Shown here: positions 22,807-31,539 of the stretch, piece after piece
Position numbering within the stretch: position 1 is the first letter of the stretch
How the letters are laid out: each line of letters opens with the position of its first letter
Assembly (NCBI GenBank): GCA_023957775.1
Contig: JAMLGR010000003.1
Coordinates: 1-64,000 of the forward strand
DNA from: Fimbriimonadaceae bacterium
Lineage (GTDB): Bacteria > Armatimonadota > Fimbriimonadia > Fimbriimonadales > Fimbriimonadaceae
Direction of reading: 5' to 3'
DNA length: 64,000 bases
Notes under the pieces: model-generated
Told to the model about the DNA's origin: nothing
Database searches by the model: none
The model's input: the letters and a program-made list of their open reading frames with translations, nothing else
Position numbers and translations under genes: made by a program

Positions 22807-24273
22807 ATGACCCCGATCCTCGCCGGCATCGAGACGGAGTACGGACTCCTGATCGAAGGCCGAACCCCCGAGGATCAGGTGGACGACGCGGCGGCACTCG
22901 TTCGGAGTTATCCGGACGAGTGCCTCGCTGTTTGGGACGCCTCCGACGAGTCGCCCAGAACCGATCTGCGAGGATTTCAAGTCGAACGGCTCGCCCACGA
23001 TCCCGTGGACGCCCGGTTCGATGAGGGCCGGCCGCCCGAGCCCATCGCCGTCGTGCGCGCCGACCGCATCCTGCCCAATGGCGCGCGCTTTTACAACGAC
23101 CACGGACATCCGGAGTACGCGACCCCCGAGTGCTGGAGCGACCACGAGCTCGCCCTGCACGATCGGGCGGGGGAGCGGGCCGTGCTCGCGGCGGCCCACG
23201 CCTATGCCGGGGAAACCGGGAAGGTCGTCAGGGTCTACAAGAACAACACGGACTACCACGGAGCGTCCTACGGCACGCACGAGAGCTACCTCGTGCCCCG
23301 CATGCCGTTCGAGCCGCTCTTTGCCGCGCTCACGCCCATGCTGGTCGCGCGCACGCTGCTGTGCGGCGCGGGAAAGGTGGGCTCGGAATCGGGCGCCCCG
23401 GTGGAGTTCCAGCTCAGCCAGCGGGCCGACTTCTTCACCGAAGCCGCGAGCGTCGACACGCTCTACCGCCGCCCCGTGTTCAACACGCGCGACGAGCCCC
23501 ATGCCGACGCGAAGGTGTGGATGCGCGTGCACGTGATCTCCGGGGATGCGAACATGTCGATCCCGGCCACCGAGTGCAAGATCGGGTTGGCCAAGCTCGC
23601 GTTGGCGCTTCTGATCGAAGGGGCGTGCCCCACATGGAAGTTGGCGGACTCGGCCGGGGCGATGCGCAGCGTGAGCCGAGGGCTGGGATCGGGATTCGAG
23701 ATTCAGCTCGATGGCGGCGGAACCTCCAACGCCGAGGAGGTGCTTCTCTCCTACCTCGATGCGGGGGACCGCGTGTTCGGCGACGAGGGTCGCGCGGCAC
23801 GCGCGAGCTGGCGCCGACTGCTGGCGGACCGCGAAGGGTGCCCGGAGCGGTTCGCGGCACACGTGGACTGGGCGGCGAAGAAGCGCATGCTCGACGAATA
23901 CCGCGCCTCCGAGGGCGTTGCGTGGACCGACCCGTGGGTTCGGGCGTTCGATCTGGAGTACCACAACGTGGATCCCGAGGCCAGCCTGTTCTACGGCCTC
24001 CAGGCGATAGGCAGGGTGTCGCCCGATCCGGAACCCGAAACTCTGGCCCGGTGTCTTCGCCATCCCCCCTCGGACTCGCGTGCCGCGGCGCGGGGCGCCG
24101 CGATCCACCGCTTCCGCGACGACGTGGTCACCGCGTCTTGGCGCACCTTGACCCTCCGCGTGGGAGGAGGCGTGCAAACCGTCGAACTCCACCCGGATAT
24201 GCGCCCTTCGCAAGCTTTCGAGGCCGCTTCCGACGTAGAATCGTTTATGACCCTGCTTCGAGGTGGACGATGA
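22807..24273 (+). CDS. dop: Dop-like deamidase/depupylase of the Pup/UBact ligase family
   Basis: The 488-residue protein belongs to the Dop/PafA family related to glutamine synthetase. Diagnostic segments are GIETEYG (about 7-13), with the Glu residues that bind Mg-ATP, NGARFYNDHGHPEY (about 91-104), YKNNTDYHGASYGTHESYL (about 140-158), NTRDEPHAD and VISGDANMS. Between residues 14 and 90 there is an insertion with WDASDESPRTDLRGF, matching the Dop-specific loop region rather than PafA, so I call it Dop. Dop converts the C-terminal Gln of the modifier to Glu and removes modifiers from substrates. ATGA overlap couples it to ubact. No second ligase gene (PafA) lies in the window. Confidence 0.9.
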   Translation: MTPILAGIETEYGLLIEGRTPEDQVDDAAALVRSYPDECLAVWDASDESPRTDLRGFQVERLAHDPVDARFDEGRPPEPIAVVRADRILPNGARFYNDHGHPEYATPECWSDHELALHDRAGERAVLAAAHAYAGETGKVVRVYKNNTDYHGASYGTHESYLVPRMPFEPLFAALTPMLVARTLLCGAGKVGSESGAPVEFQLSQRADFFTEAASVDTLYRRPVFNTRDEPHADAKVWMRVHVISGDANMSIPATECKIGLAKLALALLIEGACPTWKLADSAGAMRSVSRGLGSGFEIQLDGGGTSNAEEVLLSYLDAGDRVFGDEGRAARASWRRLLADREGCPERFAAHVDWAAKKRMLDEYRASEGVAWTDPWVRAFDLEYHNVDPEASLFYGLQAIGRVSPDPEPETLARCLRHPPSDSRAAARGAAIHRFRDDVVTASWRTLTLRVGGGVQTVELHPDMRPSQAFEAASDVESFMTLLRGGR

Positions 24274-24455
24274 CCCGTGGCGACGACCGATTGAGAAAAC
24301 CCGCTCAGCCGGGGCCGACAAGGAAAGGCTCCGACCAACCCGGACCCGCCAAGCCGGACGTGCAGCGGCCGGATGGCGGCAACGAGCTGTTGCGGCGGAT
24401 GCGAAAGGTCGATCCCGATCAGGCGCGCAAGTACCGCCAAAGGTCGGGTCAGTGA
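24270..24455 (+). CDS. ubact: prokaryotic ubiquitin-like protein UBact (Pup-like modifier)
   Basis: This 61-residue protein overlaps dop by ATGA and prcB by GTGA. It is extremely hydrophilic, rich in Arg, Lys, Asp, Pro and Gln, with no hydrophobic core, as expected for a disordered Pup-type modifier. The C-terminal part (NELLRRMRKVDPDQ onward) could form the helix recognised by the proteasomal ATPase. The protein ends Arg-Ser-Gly-Gln. The terminal Gly-Gln is the Pup/UBact hallmark, and RSGQ fits UBact of diderm bacteria. Gln would need deamidation to Glu before ligation, matching the adjacent Dop. Identity rests on context and C-terminus because the rest is low-complexity. Confidence 0.92.
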   Translation: MTRGDDRLRKPAQPGPTRKGSDQPGPAKPDVQRPDGGNELLRRMRKVDPDQARKYRQRSGQ

Positions 24456-25201
24456 AGATCGAGGGACCCAAAGGGTTTGCCGAGATGGTCGGCTTCCCGG
24501 GGCCGCTGGCGGCTCAGGGCGGCGGGGACGAGACGCACGGCACGACCGTTCTGGCGTTGCGGTACGACCAGGGAGTGCTCATGCTTGCGGACCGCCGGGC
24601 GACCGTCGGCAACCTCATCATGTTCGACCATGCCGAGAAGGTCTTTCCCCTCGACGACGACACCCTCATCGCGATCAGCGGCGCCTTTGCGCGATCCGTG
24701 GAAGTCTGCCGCTACTTGCGGCACTCGTTCAAATACTATCGGCGCATGACCCTGACCGACATGTCCCTGGAAGGGAAGATGATGGAGATCACGAAGGCCC
24801 TTGCGGCGAACATGCCGATGGCGATGCAGGGCATCGGCGTGTTCCTTCCCATCGTCGCGGCCTACGATCGCGGCCGGGACCAGTTCGGAATCTACTTCTT
24901 CGACGGGGCGGGCGCGCGGTTTGAGAACGGCCACTACGCGTGCGCGGGTTCCGGCAGCGAACGGATCCGGGGTGTGTTCGAGTATCTCGGTCGGAAGAAG
25001 GAATCGTGGGACAAGCGCTCACTCGACGACGTGCTCGAAGACGGCCTCCAAATGCTCGACATCGCGGCCGATCTCGACTCGGCCACAGGAGGCATGAGCA
25101 AGATCCCTCCCATTGCGTGCGTGCAAGAGCGGGAAGGCAATCGACCGGTTCCGCAGGCCCAACTCGAGAAGGCCGTGCGCAAGGTGCTCAAAGGCGACTA
25201 G
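24452..25201 (+). CDS. prcB: proteasome beta subunit
   Basis: The 249-residue precursor starts at GTG 24452, overlapping the ubact stop. A propeptide of about 30 residues ends in HG, and autoprocessing would expose Thr31 of TTVLALRYDQGVLMLADRRAT. The catalytic Asp17 equivalent lies in ADRRAT and Lys33 in AEKVFPL, and the later SGSERI and GGMSKIPP segments fit the family. It degrades proteins delivered by the modifier and the ring ATPase. No prcA follows: a terminator comes 18 bp after the stop, so the alpha subunit, if present, is encoded elsewhere. Confidence 0.95.
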   Translation: MKIEGPKGFAEMVGFPGPLAAQGGGDETHGTTVLALRYDQGVLMLADRRATVGNLIMFDHAEKVFPLDDDTLIAISGAFARSVEVCRYLRHSFKYYRRMTLTDMSLEGKMMEITKALAANMPMAMQGIGVFLPIVAAYDRGRDQFGIYFFDGAGARFENGHYACAGSGSERIRGVFEYLGRKKESWDKRSLDDVLEDGLQMLDIAADLDSATGGMSKIPPIACVQEREGNRPVPQAQLEKAVRKVLKGD

Positions 25202-25218
25202 CCCCAGGAACCAACGAG

Positions 25219-25248
25219 AAGGCCCCGACGGTCATCCATCGGGGCCTT
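25219..25248. terminator. terminator of the proteasome operon
   Basis: AAGGCCCCGA and TCGGGGCCTT form a perfect 10-bp stem with a 10-nt loop between prcB and the convergent gene at 25257. It can serve both strands, although the T-run is short. Confidence 0.85.
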
Positions 25249-25256
25249 TGGGAGAC

Positions 25257-25778
25257 CTAGAAGCGGTATCCGAGATACACGCCGACGTTGCTGGGATTCC
25301 TCGTGCCGGCCTCGCCGGACAAGACCAGCGCCGCTTCGACGAAGGTGGACGCGTTCAGCATTCGGCCCGCGCCGATCCGCCCGCCGAACACGCTGTCCGA
25401 AGGCCCGCCGTCAAAGAAGATGACGCCGAGCCCCACAAAGGTGTAGTTCTGGCCGTCCTCCATGGCGAACTTCTGATTGAGCATGAGCGGGAACACGTTG
25501 TACGGCTGACCGTCGAGGCTGCGTCCCATCCAGTCGAAGGACGCGTAGGTCTCGCCGTCCTTCAGGAGGGACTTGCTGAACCGGTAGTCCAGGCCGATCG
25601 CGCCCCAGACGTCGCTCAGATCACGAAGATCCGAGTCGAACGGCACGAGGATGCCACCGCGAACATTGAACTGGTAGGGCGTCGCATCCATGGTGTGGGT
25701 GCCGCCGAATTGGGCGAACGCGCCCGTGCTGAGCGCCATGCATGCCGCGCCGGCGGCCACAGTCAGAAATCGCTTCAT
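25257..25778 (-). CDS. small outer-membrane beta-barrel-like protein
   Basis: ATG 25778 follows GGAGG and starts a clear signal peptide (MKRFLTVAAGAACMALSTG, then AFA). The 173-residue product has alternating hydrophobic and polar strands with many Gly and aromatic residues, and ends VGVYLGYRF, with the terminal Phe typical of outer-membrane barrels. It is short enough for an 8-stranded barrel. I cannot assign a function. It has its own consensus promoter and shares a bidirectional terminator with the proteasome operon. Confidence 0.78.
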   Translation of the reverse strand: MKRFLTVAAGAACMALSTGAFAQFGGTHTMDATPYQFNVRGGILVPFDSDLRDLSDVWGAIGLDYRFSKSLLKDGETYASFDWMGRSLDGQPYNVFPLMLNQKFAMEDGQNYTFVGLGVIFFDGGPSDSVFGGRIGAGRMLNASTFVEAALVLSGEAGTRNPSNVGVYLGYRF

Positions 25779-25839
25779 AGTTTCCAAACCTCCGTTTCGG
25801 GACTCGAGCCTCGATGCGCTCAATCCCTGAGCAATCTGT

Positions 25840-25868
25840 ATTGTACTGTTTCGAAGGTGCAAGGTCAA
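25840..25868 (-). promoter_or_regulatory. consensus sigma-70 promoter
   Basis: On the minus strand TTGACC (25863-25868) and TACAAT (25840-25845) are separated by exactly 17 bp, giving a leader of about 55 nt before the barrel gene at 25778. This is among the best-matching promoters in the window. Confidence 0.8.
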
Positions 25869-26131
25869 TGAAACCACCGGTGCGGCAGGCAGCCGACGAG
25901 GGAATCCAAGCGGAGAGGGATGGCTGGTGCGGATGGGCCAACCTTCGAATCACGGCCCCCGGCATCGAATATCGCAGGGTCAACGGCCGGACTTCTACGG
26001 ATTTCGAACGTGGATCTCAAGATTCCAACGCCTCTCTTATGGCCTCCCCCGTATCTTGAAGCCAATGAGGAGCCCGAAGCGCCGCACGCGGAAGTTGTTG
26101 CGGCCTGGGGGCCAAGAACTGGAGGTAGATG

Positions 26132-27172
26132 ATGAGGAAACTGAAATTCATGTCCGCGGTCGCGATGTTCGCCTTTGCGGGCAGCGTTGGAGCGCAGATG
26201 ATCCGAACGACCATCGATGGCAAGGCCGTCTCGTTTCACGATGTTCAGCCGATGATGATGAACGGTCGGGTGATGGTGCCTTGGCGCGGCGTTCTGGAGA
26301 ACTTGGGCGCGACCGTCAACTGGAATCCGGCGGCGAGAAGCGTCACGGCCGAAGTTCCCGGCACGACCGTGCGAATGTTCCTGGGCAGCAACGAAGCGTG
26401 GGTGAACGGGGAGGCGGTGGCTCTCGACACGCCCGCAACCATCTACCGCGGCCGCACGATGGTGCCGCTGCGCTTCATCAGCGAATCCCTCGGCAACGAC
26501 GTGACTTGGGTCGCGCAAACCCGAACCGTCGAGATCAACACGGGCGCGTTGGATTCGGCCTACTACAACGAGATCGACCATGGAACCGGCTCCCACGAGG
26601 TGAACCCGAACGGCCGACTGGTCAGCCTGGATGCCCGTACGGTCATCCCGTTCAAGCTGGACACGCGCTTGGACTCCGACACGGCCTATCGCGGCAAGAC
26701 GTTCACGGCGACCTTGGACGCGGCCGGCGGGGACTATCTCGGACTCCCGGACAACACGCGGATCGAGGGTCACGTTGATTCGGTCAAGAAACGCGACGGG
26801 GCGACCCCAGGCGTCCTTGGCCTCACGTTCGACACGATCCGACTTCCCAACGGAAACACCTACGCCGTCTACGGTTCGCTGACTTCGCTCGACGAGGACA
26901 GCGTGGAACATCGGGACGACGGCCGCATGGTCGCCAAGATGACGAGCAAGGACAACCTGAAATACGTGGGTTACGGAGCCGGCGGAGGCGCGCTCATCGC
27001 GATCCTCACGAAGGGCAACGTGCTGTCCAATTCGCTGATCGGAGGCGCTCTTGGATACCTTTACAACGAACTGGTGAAAGCCCCGGACAAGGCGCACGAC
27101 GTGCACCTGAAGGCAGGCACCGAGTTTGGCGTGCGCCTTGATCGCGACCTGGTCGTTCGAGCAGGCGCCTAG
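26132..27172 (+). CDS. exported protein with copper amine oxidase N-domain (stalk domain)
   Basis: The start ATG 26132 has GGAGG six bases upstream; the ATG one codon earlier is too close. The 346-residue protein has a signal peptide (MRKLKFMSAVAMFAFAG) and then a PF07833-type domain (about 25-140, with GRVMVPWRGVLENLGA and GRTMVPLRFISESLG). A beta-rich middle region follows (about 150-270). A glycine-rich hydrophobic stretch near the C-terminus (YVGYGAGGGALIAILTKG) could be a glycine-zipper membrane element. It shares the domain with the protein at 1530-3008 but places it at the opposite end. The function is probably at the cell surface. Confidence 0.8.
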   Translation: MRKLKFMSAVAMFAFAGSVGAQMIRTTIDGKAVSFHDVQPMMMNGRVMVPWRGVLENLGATVNWNPAARSVTAEVPGTTVRMFLGSNEAWVNGEAVALDTPATIYRGRTMVPLRFISESLGNDVTWVAQTRTVEINTGALDSAYYNEIDHGTGSHEVNPNGRLVSLDARTVIPFKLDTRLDSDTAYRGKTFTATLDAAGGDYLGLPDNTRIEGHVDSVKKRDGATPGVLGLTFDTIRLPNGNTYAVYGSLTSLDEDSVEHRDDGRMVAKMTSKDNLKYVGYGAGGGALIAILTKGNVLSNSLIGGALGYLYNELVKAPDKAHDVHLKAGTEFGVRLDRDLVVRAGA

Positions 27173-27190
27173 AGCATCGTAAAGGGAGTT

Positions 27191-27245
27191 TTCGGCACGG
27201 ATGCCGAATTGCCGGGCCGCCTTCGATCGAGGGCGGCCCTTCGTT
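27191..27245 (+). terminator. double-hairpin terminator
   Basis: TTCGGC-N6-GCCGAA (27191-27208) is followed by GGGCCGCC-N10-GGCGGCCC (27214-27239) and TTCGTT. They sit just after the stop of the stalk-domain gene. Confidence 0.75.
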
Positions 27246-27258
27246 ACGGGTGCGGGCG

Positions 27259-27287
27259 TTGCGTTTTCGCGTCGGTTGGCCTATGAT
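27259..27287 (+). promoter_or_regulatory. leaderless sigma-70 promoter
   Basis: TTGCGT (27259-27264), 17 bp, TATGAT (27282-27287), six bases, then ATG 27294. The geometry places the transcription start on the A of the start codon. Confidence 0.7.
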
Positions 27288-27293
27288 GGGGCG

Positions 27294-27785
27294 ATGAAAG
27301 GTCTCGCTCTCGCACTCTCGCTCCTGGCGGTCGCCCTCGCGGGCAGCGTGGCCGCGCAACAGAACGCCGGCGCCGCCGCCAAGGGGCTTCCGAAGGTTTT
27401 CGACCCAGCGAGAGATCCGGCAACGGACTTGCGCGTCGCGCTTGCCGAAGCGAAACGAACCGGGCGGCGTGTCCTCGTCGACGTGGGTGGCGAGTGGTGC
27501 GGGTGGTGCCACCTGATGGACAAGTTCCTCGAGGAGCACACCGACTTGAAAGGGCTCCGAGACAAAGGGTTCGTCTGGCTCAAGGTTAACTTCAGCCAAG
27601 AGAACAAGAACGAGAAGTTCCTTTCGGCGTATCCCGCGATCAAGGGCTACCCGCATCTCTTCGTTCTCGATTCCGAAGGCAAACTGCTGCACTCGCAGGA
27701 CACCGGAGAGCTGGAGGAAGGGAAGGGATACAACCTGGCGAAGTACACGGCGTTCCTCAAAGCGTGGAGCCCGAAGAAGAACTGA
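27294..27785 (+). CDS. exported thioredoxin-fold protein
   Basis: The 163-residue protein has a signal peptide (MKGLALALSLLAVALAG, then SVAAQ) and a thioredoxin fold with the redox motif EWCGWCHLMD (about 66-75), the WCGWC type found in DUF255/thioredoxin_7-like proteins. YPAIKGYPHLFVLDSEGKLL supplies the conserved cis-Pro region. It probably acts as a disulfide reductase or isomerase outside the cytoplasm. No Shine-Dalgarno is present and the promoter geometry indicates leaderless translation. Confidence 0.88.
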   Translation: MKGLALALSLLAVALAGSVAAQQNAGAAAKGLPKVFDPARDPATDLRVALAEAKRTGRRVLVDVGGEWCGWCHLMDKFLEEHTDLKGLRDKGFVWLKVNFSQENKNEKFLSAYPAIKGYPHLFVLDSEGKLLHSQDTGELEEGKGYNLAKYTAFLKAWSPKKN

Positions 27786-27829
27786 ACACCTGCGGGTTGT
27801 GGGGCCCGAGACATGGAATACAGTGGTCG

Positions 27830-28642
27830 ATGGCGGACACGACACGCGGACGACCGACCTTGCTTCCCATGCTGGCCCTCCTGCTTGTGGCCGGCGCCCG
27901 CGACAGCGGGGTCCAGCAACCCGGGCGCGCACACTTCCAGACCGTTCGCGGAGCTCTTAGTCGCGAGTACGGGCTGGAACTCATCTCCAAGCCCGAACTT
28001 CCCGTCTCGGTGAATGCGGGAACCATCGAAGGCAAGGCCGGGAGCGAGGAGAACAACGACACCTACGCCGATCTTCTCTGGACCGAGTGGAGCCTCTACC
28101 CGCCCACCCTCATGCGCAACGTGGGGCTGAAGCGCATCGTTCTGGCCGAGGAGTTGGCGTTCGGCGGACAACTTCGCACGGCGGTCCCAGACTTCATGCG
28201 GGGGGACCTTTACCTCGACACCGCGCGCGGTAGATACGACGACGCGTACGTGAGGCGCGTCATCCACCACGAGTTCTTCCACATGATCGACACTCGTGAC
28301 GACGGCGTCTTGTATGGCGACTCGGCGTGGAGCAGGCTGAACCCCAAGGGGTTCCAATACGGCTCGGGTGGAAAGAACGCACAGGGCGATTCCCAAGCCG
28401 GAGTCGCGCGCGACGATCTTCCCGGTTTCATCGATACCTACGCGATGACGGGAGTGGAGGAGGACAAAGCCGAGGTCTTCGCGTTCCTCATGGTCGATCC
28501 TGCTGGTTTCGATGCCCGGGCCGCGCGCGACCGGGTGCTGCAAGCGAAAGGTCGGGCCATGCGCGCGCTCTTGCTTGCGTTCTGCCCCGAGATGGACGCG
28601 GCGTTTTGGCGCCGGGTCGCGCTCGCGCGTCAGGCGAAGTGA
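27830..28642 (+). CDS. putative exported zinc metallopeptidase (HExxH)
   Basis: ATG 27830 begins a 270-residue protein with an N-terminal hydrophobic segment (LLPMLALLLVAGA) and the zinc motif HHEFFHMID at about residues 145-153 (HEFFH). A downstream EEDKAEVFAFLM could give the third ligand, as in gluzincin-like peptidases. The overall layout resembles putative zinc-binding metallopeptidases of bacterial lipoprotein type, but I cannot assign a named family. TACAGT ends six bases before the ATG with TTGTGG 16 bp further up, so the mRNA may have almost no leader. It converges on the next gene with a gap of only 4 bp. Confidence 0.7.
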   Translation: MADTTRGRPTLLPMLALLLVAGARDSGVQQPGRAHFQTVRGALSREYGLELISKPELPVSVNAGTIEGKAGSEENNDTYADLLWTEWSLYPPTLMRNVGLKRIVLAEELAFGGQLRTAVPDFMRGDLYLDTARGRYDDAYVRRVIHHEFFHMIDTRDDGVLYGDSAWSRLNPKGFQYGSGGKNAQGDSQAGVARDDLPGFIDTYAMTGVEEDKAEVFAFLMVDPAGFDARAARDRVLQAKGRAMRALLLAFCPEMDAAFWRRVALARQAK

Positions 28643-28646
28643 GCCG

Positions 28647-30242
28647 CTAGGCAAGCCGAACCGGCAGCACGCGCAGGCGCCGGTTCGGGTCTTCGCCCAC
28701 GCTTTCGCTGGCGACGCGCCTCGCCTCGGTTACCTGGTGCTGCATCTTACGGATCGTCGCAGGCTGAGGACTGAGCTCGTAGGGCTTGCCACTCTGCATG
28801 ACGATGTCGATCGCAGCAAGCACCTCGTCCATCGCCTGGGCCTCGCTGTCCTTCTGCTCGCCCGCCCCGCGAAGGATCTCGTCCAAGGCCGCGGCGATCT
28901 GCGAGAAGGTGTTCGACTTCACGACGACCGTGGTGACGGGTTTGCCGGCAAGGTCCCGGATCTTGCGGGGCCGGTTCTGGTAGCTCGAGCGGATGGCCAT
29001 CACGGCATCGGCCTGGGTCACGTCCGTGCAGACGTAGGCCGGGGCGCGCTTTTCACGGATCGCCCGTTCGAGACGCGTTCTGGCAATCCCGTACGGGAAG
29101 ATCTTGACGAGCTGGGGCGGCCGCTCTCCCGCCTCGGCGTCGCCTCGGTCGATCCGATCGACGGGCTCGGCCTCGGTCTCCGGTTTGCGGGCCAGGCTCG
29201 GGAACCTGCTGTTGAACGCCGCATCCGTCAGCTCTTTCGTCTCCTCCTTCTGAACGACTTCGACCTTGCCCTGGTCGGTCCGCACCCGGATCTCGGGCCG
29301 AGCGGCCACGCCTCGCAGAATCATATCCACGGTCTTCTGCACGTTGTGGTGTACGGCGAGCCGGTCGAAGTCCAAGAGCTCGATCACGACGTCGAACGTG
29401 GGAGGCGCTTTGCGCTCGAGCACGGTCTTTTGGGTGCCACGCCGCCGGGCCTCGTCGTCCGACAGAGTCACGGCCTGGATCCCTCCGATGAGGTCGGCCA
29501 AGGTTGGATTGAGCATCAGGTTCTCGAGCGTTTGGCCGTGGGCGGTGCCGACGAGCTGCACGCCGCGCTCGGCGATCGTGCGTGCCGCCATGGCCTCGGC
29601 CTCGGTCCCGATCTCGTCGATCACGATCACCTCGGGCATGTGGTTCTCGACCGCTTCGATCATGACCTGGTGCTGCTCCACGGGCACGCGCACCTGCATG
29701 CGGCGCGCGGTGCCGATTCCGGGGTGCGGGACGTCGCCATCGCCTGCGATCTCGTTCGACGTGTCGACGATGATCACGCGTTTCTCGACCTCGTCGGCGA
29801 GCACCCGCGCGACCTCCCGCAGCTTGGTGGTCTTGCCGACACCGGGCTTTCCAAGGAGCAGGATCGACTGCCCGGAGCGCACGATGTCGTCGATGATGTC
29901 GATCGTTCCCTCCAGGGCGCGTCCGGCGCGGCAAGTGAGCCCGATCACCTTGCCGTGACGGTTTCGGATCGCGCTGATGCGGTGGAGCGTTCGTTCGATG
30001 CCCGCGCGGTTGTCGAACCCGAATTCGCCGATCGACTTCATCACGAACTCGATGTCCTTTTCCGAGACGATCAGGTCGAGCATGCGCTCGACGTGGTCGC
30101 GGTAGCGGGCCTCGGCGGGCCGGCCGTAATCCAAAACGATCTCGATCAGGCTCTCCAAGCCCGCGCCGCGCTCAAGGCGCTCGCGGACGGCGCTCGGAAG
30201 AATCTCGAGAAGCTGCGTCAGTCCGTCGGTGAGAAGAGACAT
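28647..30242 (-). CDS. Ycf45/SpoIIIAA-like AAA ATPase
   Basis: The 531-residue protein has a P-loop GKPGVGKTT (about residue 137), the [11 protein letters not shown] segment, a Walker B-like [13 protein letters not shown], and the arginine-rich GTARRMQVR. This is the signature of the SpoIIIAA-related ATPases also known as Ycf45 in plastids and cyanobacteria. The N-terminal half resembles a nucleic-acid-binding module, and the C-terminal region (about 390-475) carries the family's [14 protein letters not shown] segment. An RNA- or DNA-linked role has been proposed for relatives but not settled. ATG 30242 is chosen over TTG three codons earlier. A small GGGGG/CCCCC hairpin lies upstream. Confidence 0.82.
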   Translation of the reverse strand: MSLLTDGLTQLLEILPSAVRERLERGAGLESLIEIVLDYGRPAEARYRDHVERMLDLIVSEKDIEFVMKSIGEFGFDNRAGIERTLHRISAIRNRHGKVIGLTCRAGRALEGTIDIIDDIVRSGQSILLLGKPGVGKTTKLREVARVLADEVEKRVIIVDTSNEIAGDGDVPHPGIGTARRMQVRVPVEQHQVMIEAVENHMPEVIVIDEIGTEAEAMAARTIAERGVQLVGTAHGQTLENLMLNPTLADLIGGIQAVTLSDDEARRRGTQKTVLERKAPPTFDVVIELLDFDRLAVHHNVQKTVDMILRGVAARPEIRVRTDQGKVEVVQKEETKELTDAAFNSRFPSLARKPETEAEPVDRIDRGDAEAGERPPQLVKIFPYGIARTRLERAIREKRAPAYVCTDVTQADAVMAIRSSYQNRPRKIRDLAGKPVTTVVVKSNTFSQIAAALDEILRGAGEQKDSEAQAMDEVLAAIDIVMQSGKPYELSPQPATIRKMQHQVTEARRVASESVGEDPNRRLRVLPVRLA

Positions 30243-30306
30243 GGTTTTCAAAGGGCTGGGGGCAGGCCCCCCTTTAAGATACGACGAGTTTCGAGTGCCG
30301 CGCGCA

Positions 30307-31431
30307 TCAAGAGTCGGTTAAGGTGACCTGGACCGTCCGTTCCTTGCCTTTCGACCAGAACTTCACCTTCACCCTGTCGCCGGGCTGCTTGTCCACGACG
30401 GCCTTGATGTAGTCGAAGGGCTCGAGAAGCTTCACTCCGTCCAGTTCGAGCAGGACGTCGAGCTCGCCGATCCCGGCACCCGCGGCGGGACCGTTGGGCA
30501 TCACCGTCCGCACGATCAACCCCTCGTCCGGGGGCGTCGCACCGATGGTCTGGCGGATCGAATCCCGCACGGAAGCCCTCGCGAGCATCCCGGATCGAGA
30601 GAAGATGCGCAGTCCCAGCGTTCCGTATCGCGCGCGTCCATACTTGAGGATGTCGTCCACGATGCGCCGGACCCGGTTGATGGGGATGGCGAAGCCAAGC
30701 CCCATGTTGCCCCCCGTAGTTGTCGCAATGATCGAGTTGATCCCGACGACTTGGCCGGCGACGTTGGCCAACGCTCCTCCCGAGTTGCCCTGGTTGATGG
30801 CCGCATCCGTCTGGATGCTGTCCACGAGGACCGAACCGTTCTCCGTGGGGAGCGTGCGGTTGACGCTGCTGACCACGCCGACGCTCACCGTGTTGGAAAA
30901 CCCGAGGGGATTCCCCATCGCCAACACCCACTCGCCGGGCTCCAGCTTGGAGTTGTCCCCGAGCTCGGCGGGCACCAAACCTGGCGCATCGATCTTCAGG
31001 ACGGCCAGGTCGCTGATGGAGTCCGATCCCACGACCTTGGCATCGAACGTCCGGCCGTCGGCCAGGCGGACTTGAACCGAGTAGGCGTTCTCGACCACGT
31101 GGTGGTTGGTCACGATATGCCCCGCCGCGCTTACGATGACCCCGGACCCCGTGCTGGTCTGGGCGATCTCGTACGAGTCCGAGAAGAATCCACGCGACAC
31201 CTGTTCCAGCTTGTCGACCGACACCACGGAGGGCGCAAGCCGCTTGACGGCGTCCCGAAAGTCGATCGGCTGCCCCGGCGCACCGAAGGTCGCGCTGCGG
31301 ATAGGCACCGACATGGTCGCAGGGCCGGCGGGTGCATCGGTGCGGGTCAACAGGCGGTCCACGCGAAGTGCGAGCAATGCCGCGGCGAAACAAGCGGCCA
31401 GGACGCCCAGAATCGGTATCGCTTTCTTCAT
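30307..31431 (-). CDS. HtrA/DegP-like serine protease (S1C) with PDZ domain
   Basis: The 374-residue protein has an N-terminal membrane anchor ([22 protein letters not shown]) and a trypsin-like domain with the triad His in TNHHVVENA, Asp in SDLAVLKID and Ser in GNSGGAL. One C-terminal PDZ domain (about 275-370, with [20 protein letters not shown]) follows. It should degrade or refold damaged envelope proteins. A single PDZ resembles DegS-type proteins more than DegP. TATAAG lies six bases before the ATG, suggesting a leaderless transcript; a purine-rich GGAGGG fills the gap. Confidence 0.93.
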   Translation of the reverse strand: MKKAIPILGVLAACFAAALLALRVDRLLTRTDAPAGPATMSVPIRSATFGAPGQPIDFRDAVKRLAPSVVSVDKLEQVSRGFFSDSYEIAQTSTGSGVIVSAAGHIVTNHHVVENAYSVQVRLADGRTFDAKVVGSDSISDLAVLKIDAPGLVPAELGDNSKLEPGEWVLAMGNPLGFSNTVSVGVVSSVNRTLPTENGSVLVDSIQTDAAINQGNSGGALANVAGQVVGINSIIATTTGGNMGLGFAIPINRVRRIVDDILKYGRARYGTLGLRIFSRSGMLARASVRDSIRQTIGATPPDEGLIVRTVMPNGPAAGAGIGELDVLLELDGVKLLEPFDYIKAVVDKQPGDRVKVKFWSKGKERTVQVTLTDS

Positions 31432-31437
31432 CCCTCC

Positions 31438-31443
31438 CTTATA
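31438..31443 (-). promoter_or_regulatory. -10 hexamer of likely leaderless promoter
   Basis: On the minus strand TATAAG is followed by six bases (GGAGGG) and the ATG of the HtrA-like gene. No convincing -35 is present. Confidence 0.45.
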
Positions 31444-31483
31444 GAACGTCGCGAACCCCGCCCGTTGTGGCGACACCAAAAAG

Positions 31484-31516
31484 AAAGAACGGACCCGCGC
31501 TGCGGATCCGTTCTTT
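31484..31516 (-). terminator. intrinsic terminator of the PEP-CTERM gene
   Basis: AAAGAACGGA pairs perfectly with TCCGTTCTTT, the stem continues inward through TCCGC/GCGGG, and on the minus strand it is followed by CTTTTT. It lies just after the stop at 31540 and before the HtrA-like gene. Confidence 0.9.
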
Positions 31517-31539
31517 GTTTCGAACTCGGAGCGTGGCGG

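Noticed and set aside
24270-24455. Spurious small frame at the dop-prcB junction
   Set aside because: The overlaps on both sides, the Gly-Gln C-terminus and the charge-rich composition match the Pup/UBact modifier, so it was kept as a gene rather than dismissed.
21517-24471. 984-codon minus-strand frame across the lipoprotein, dop and ubact genes
   Set aside because: It is an antisense shadow. It lacks a plausible start context or domain, and the plus strand carries a coherent overlapping operon.
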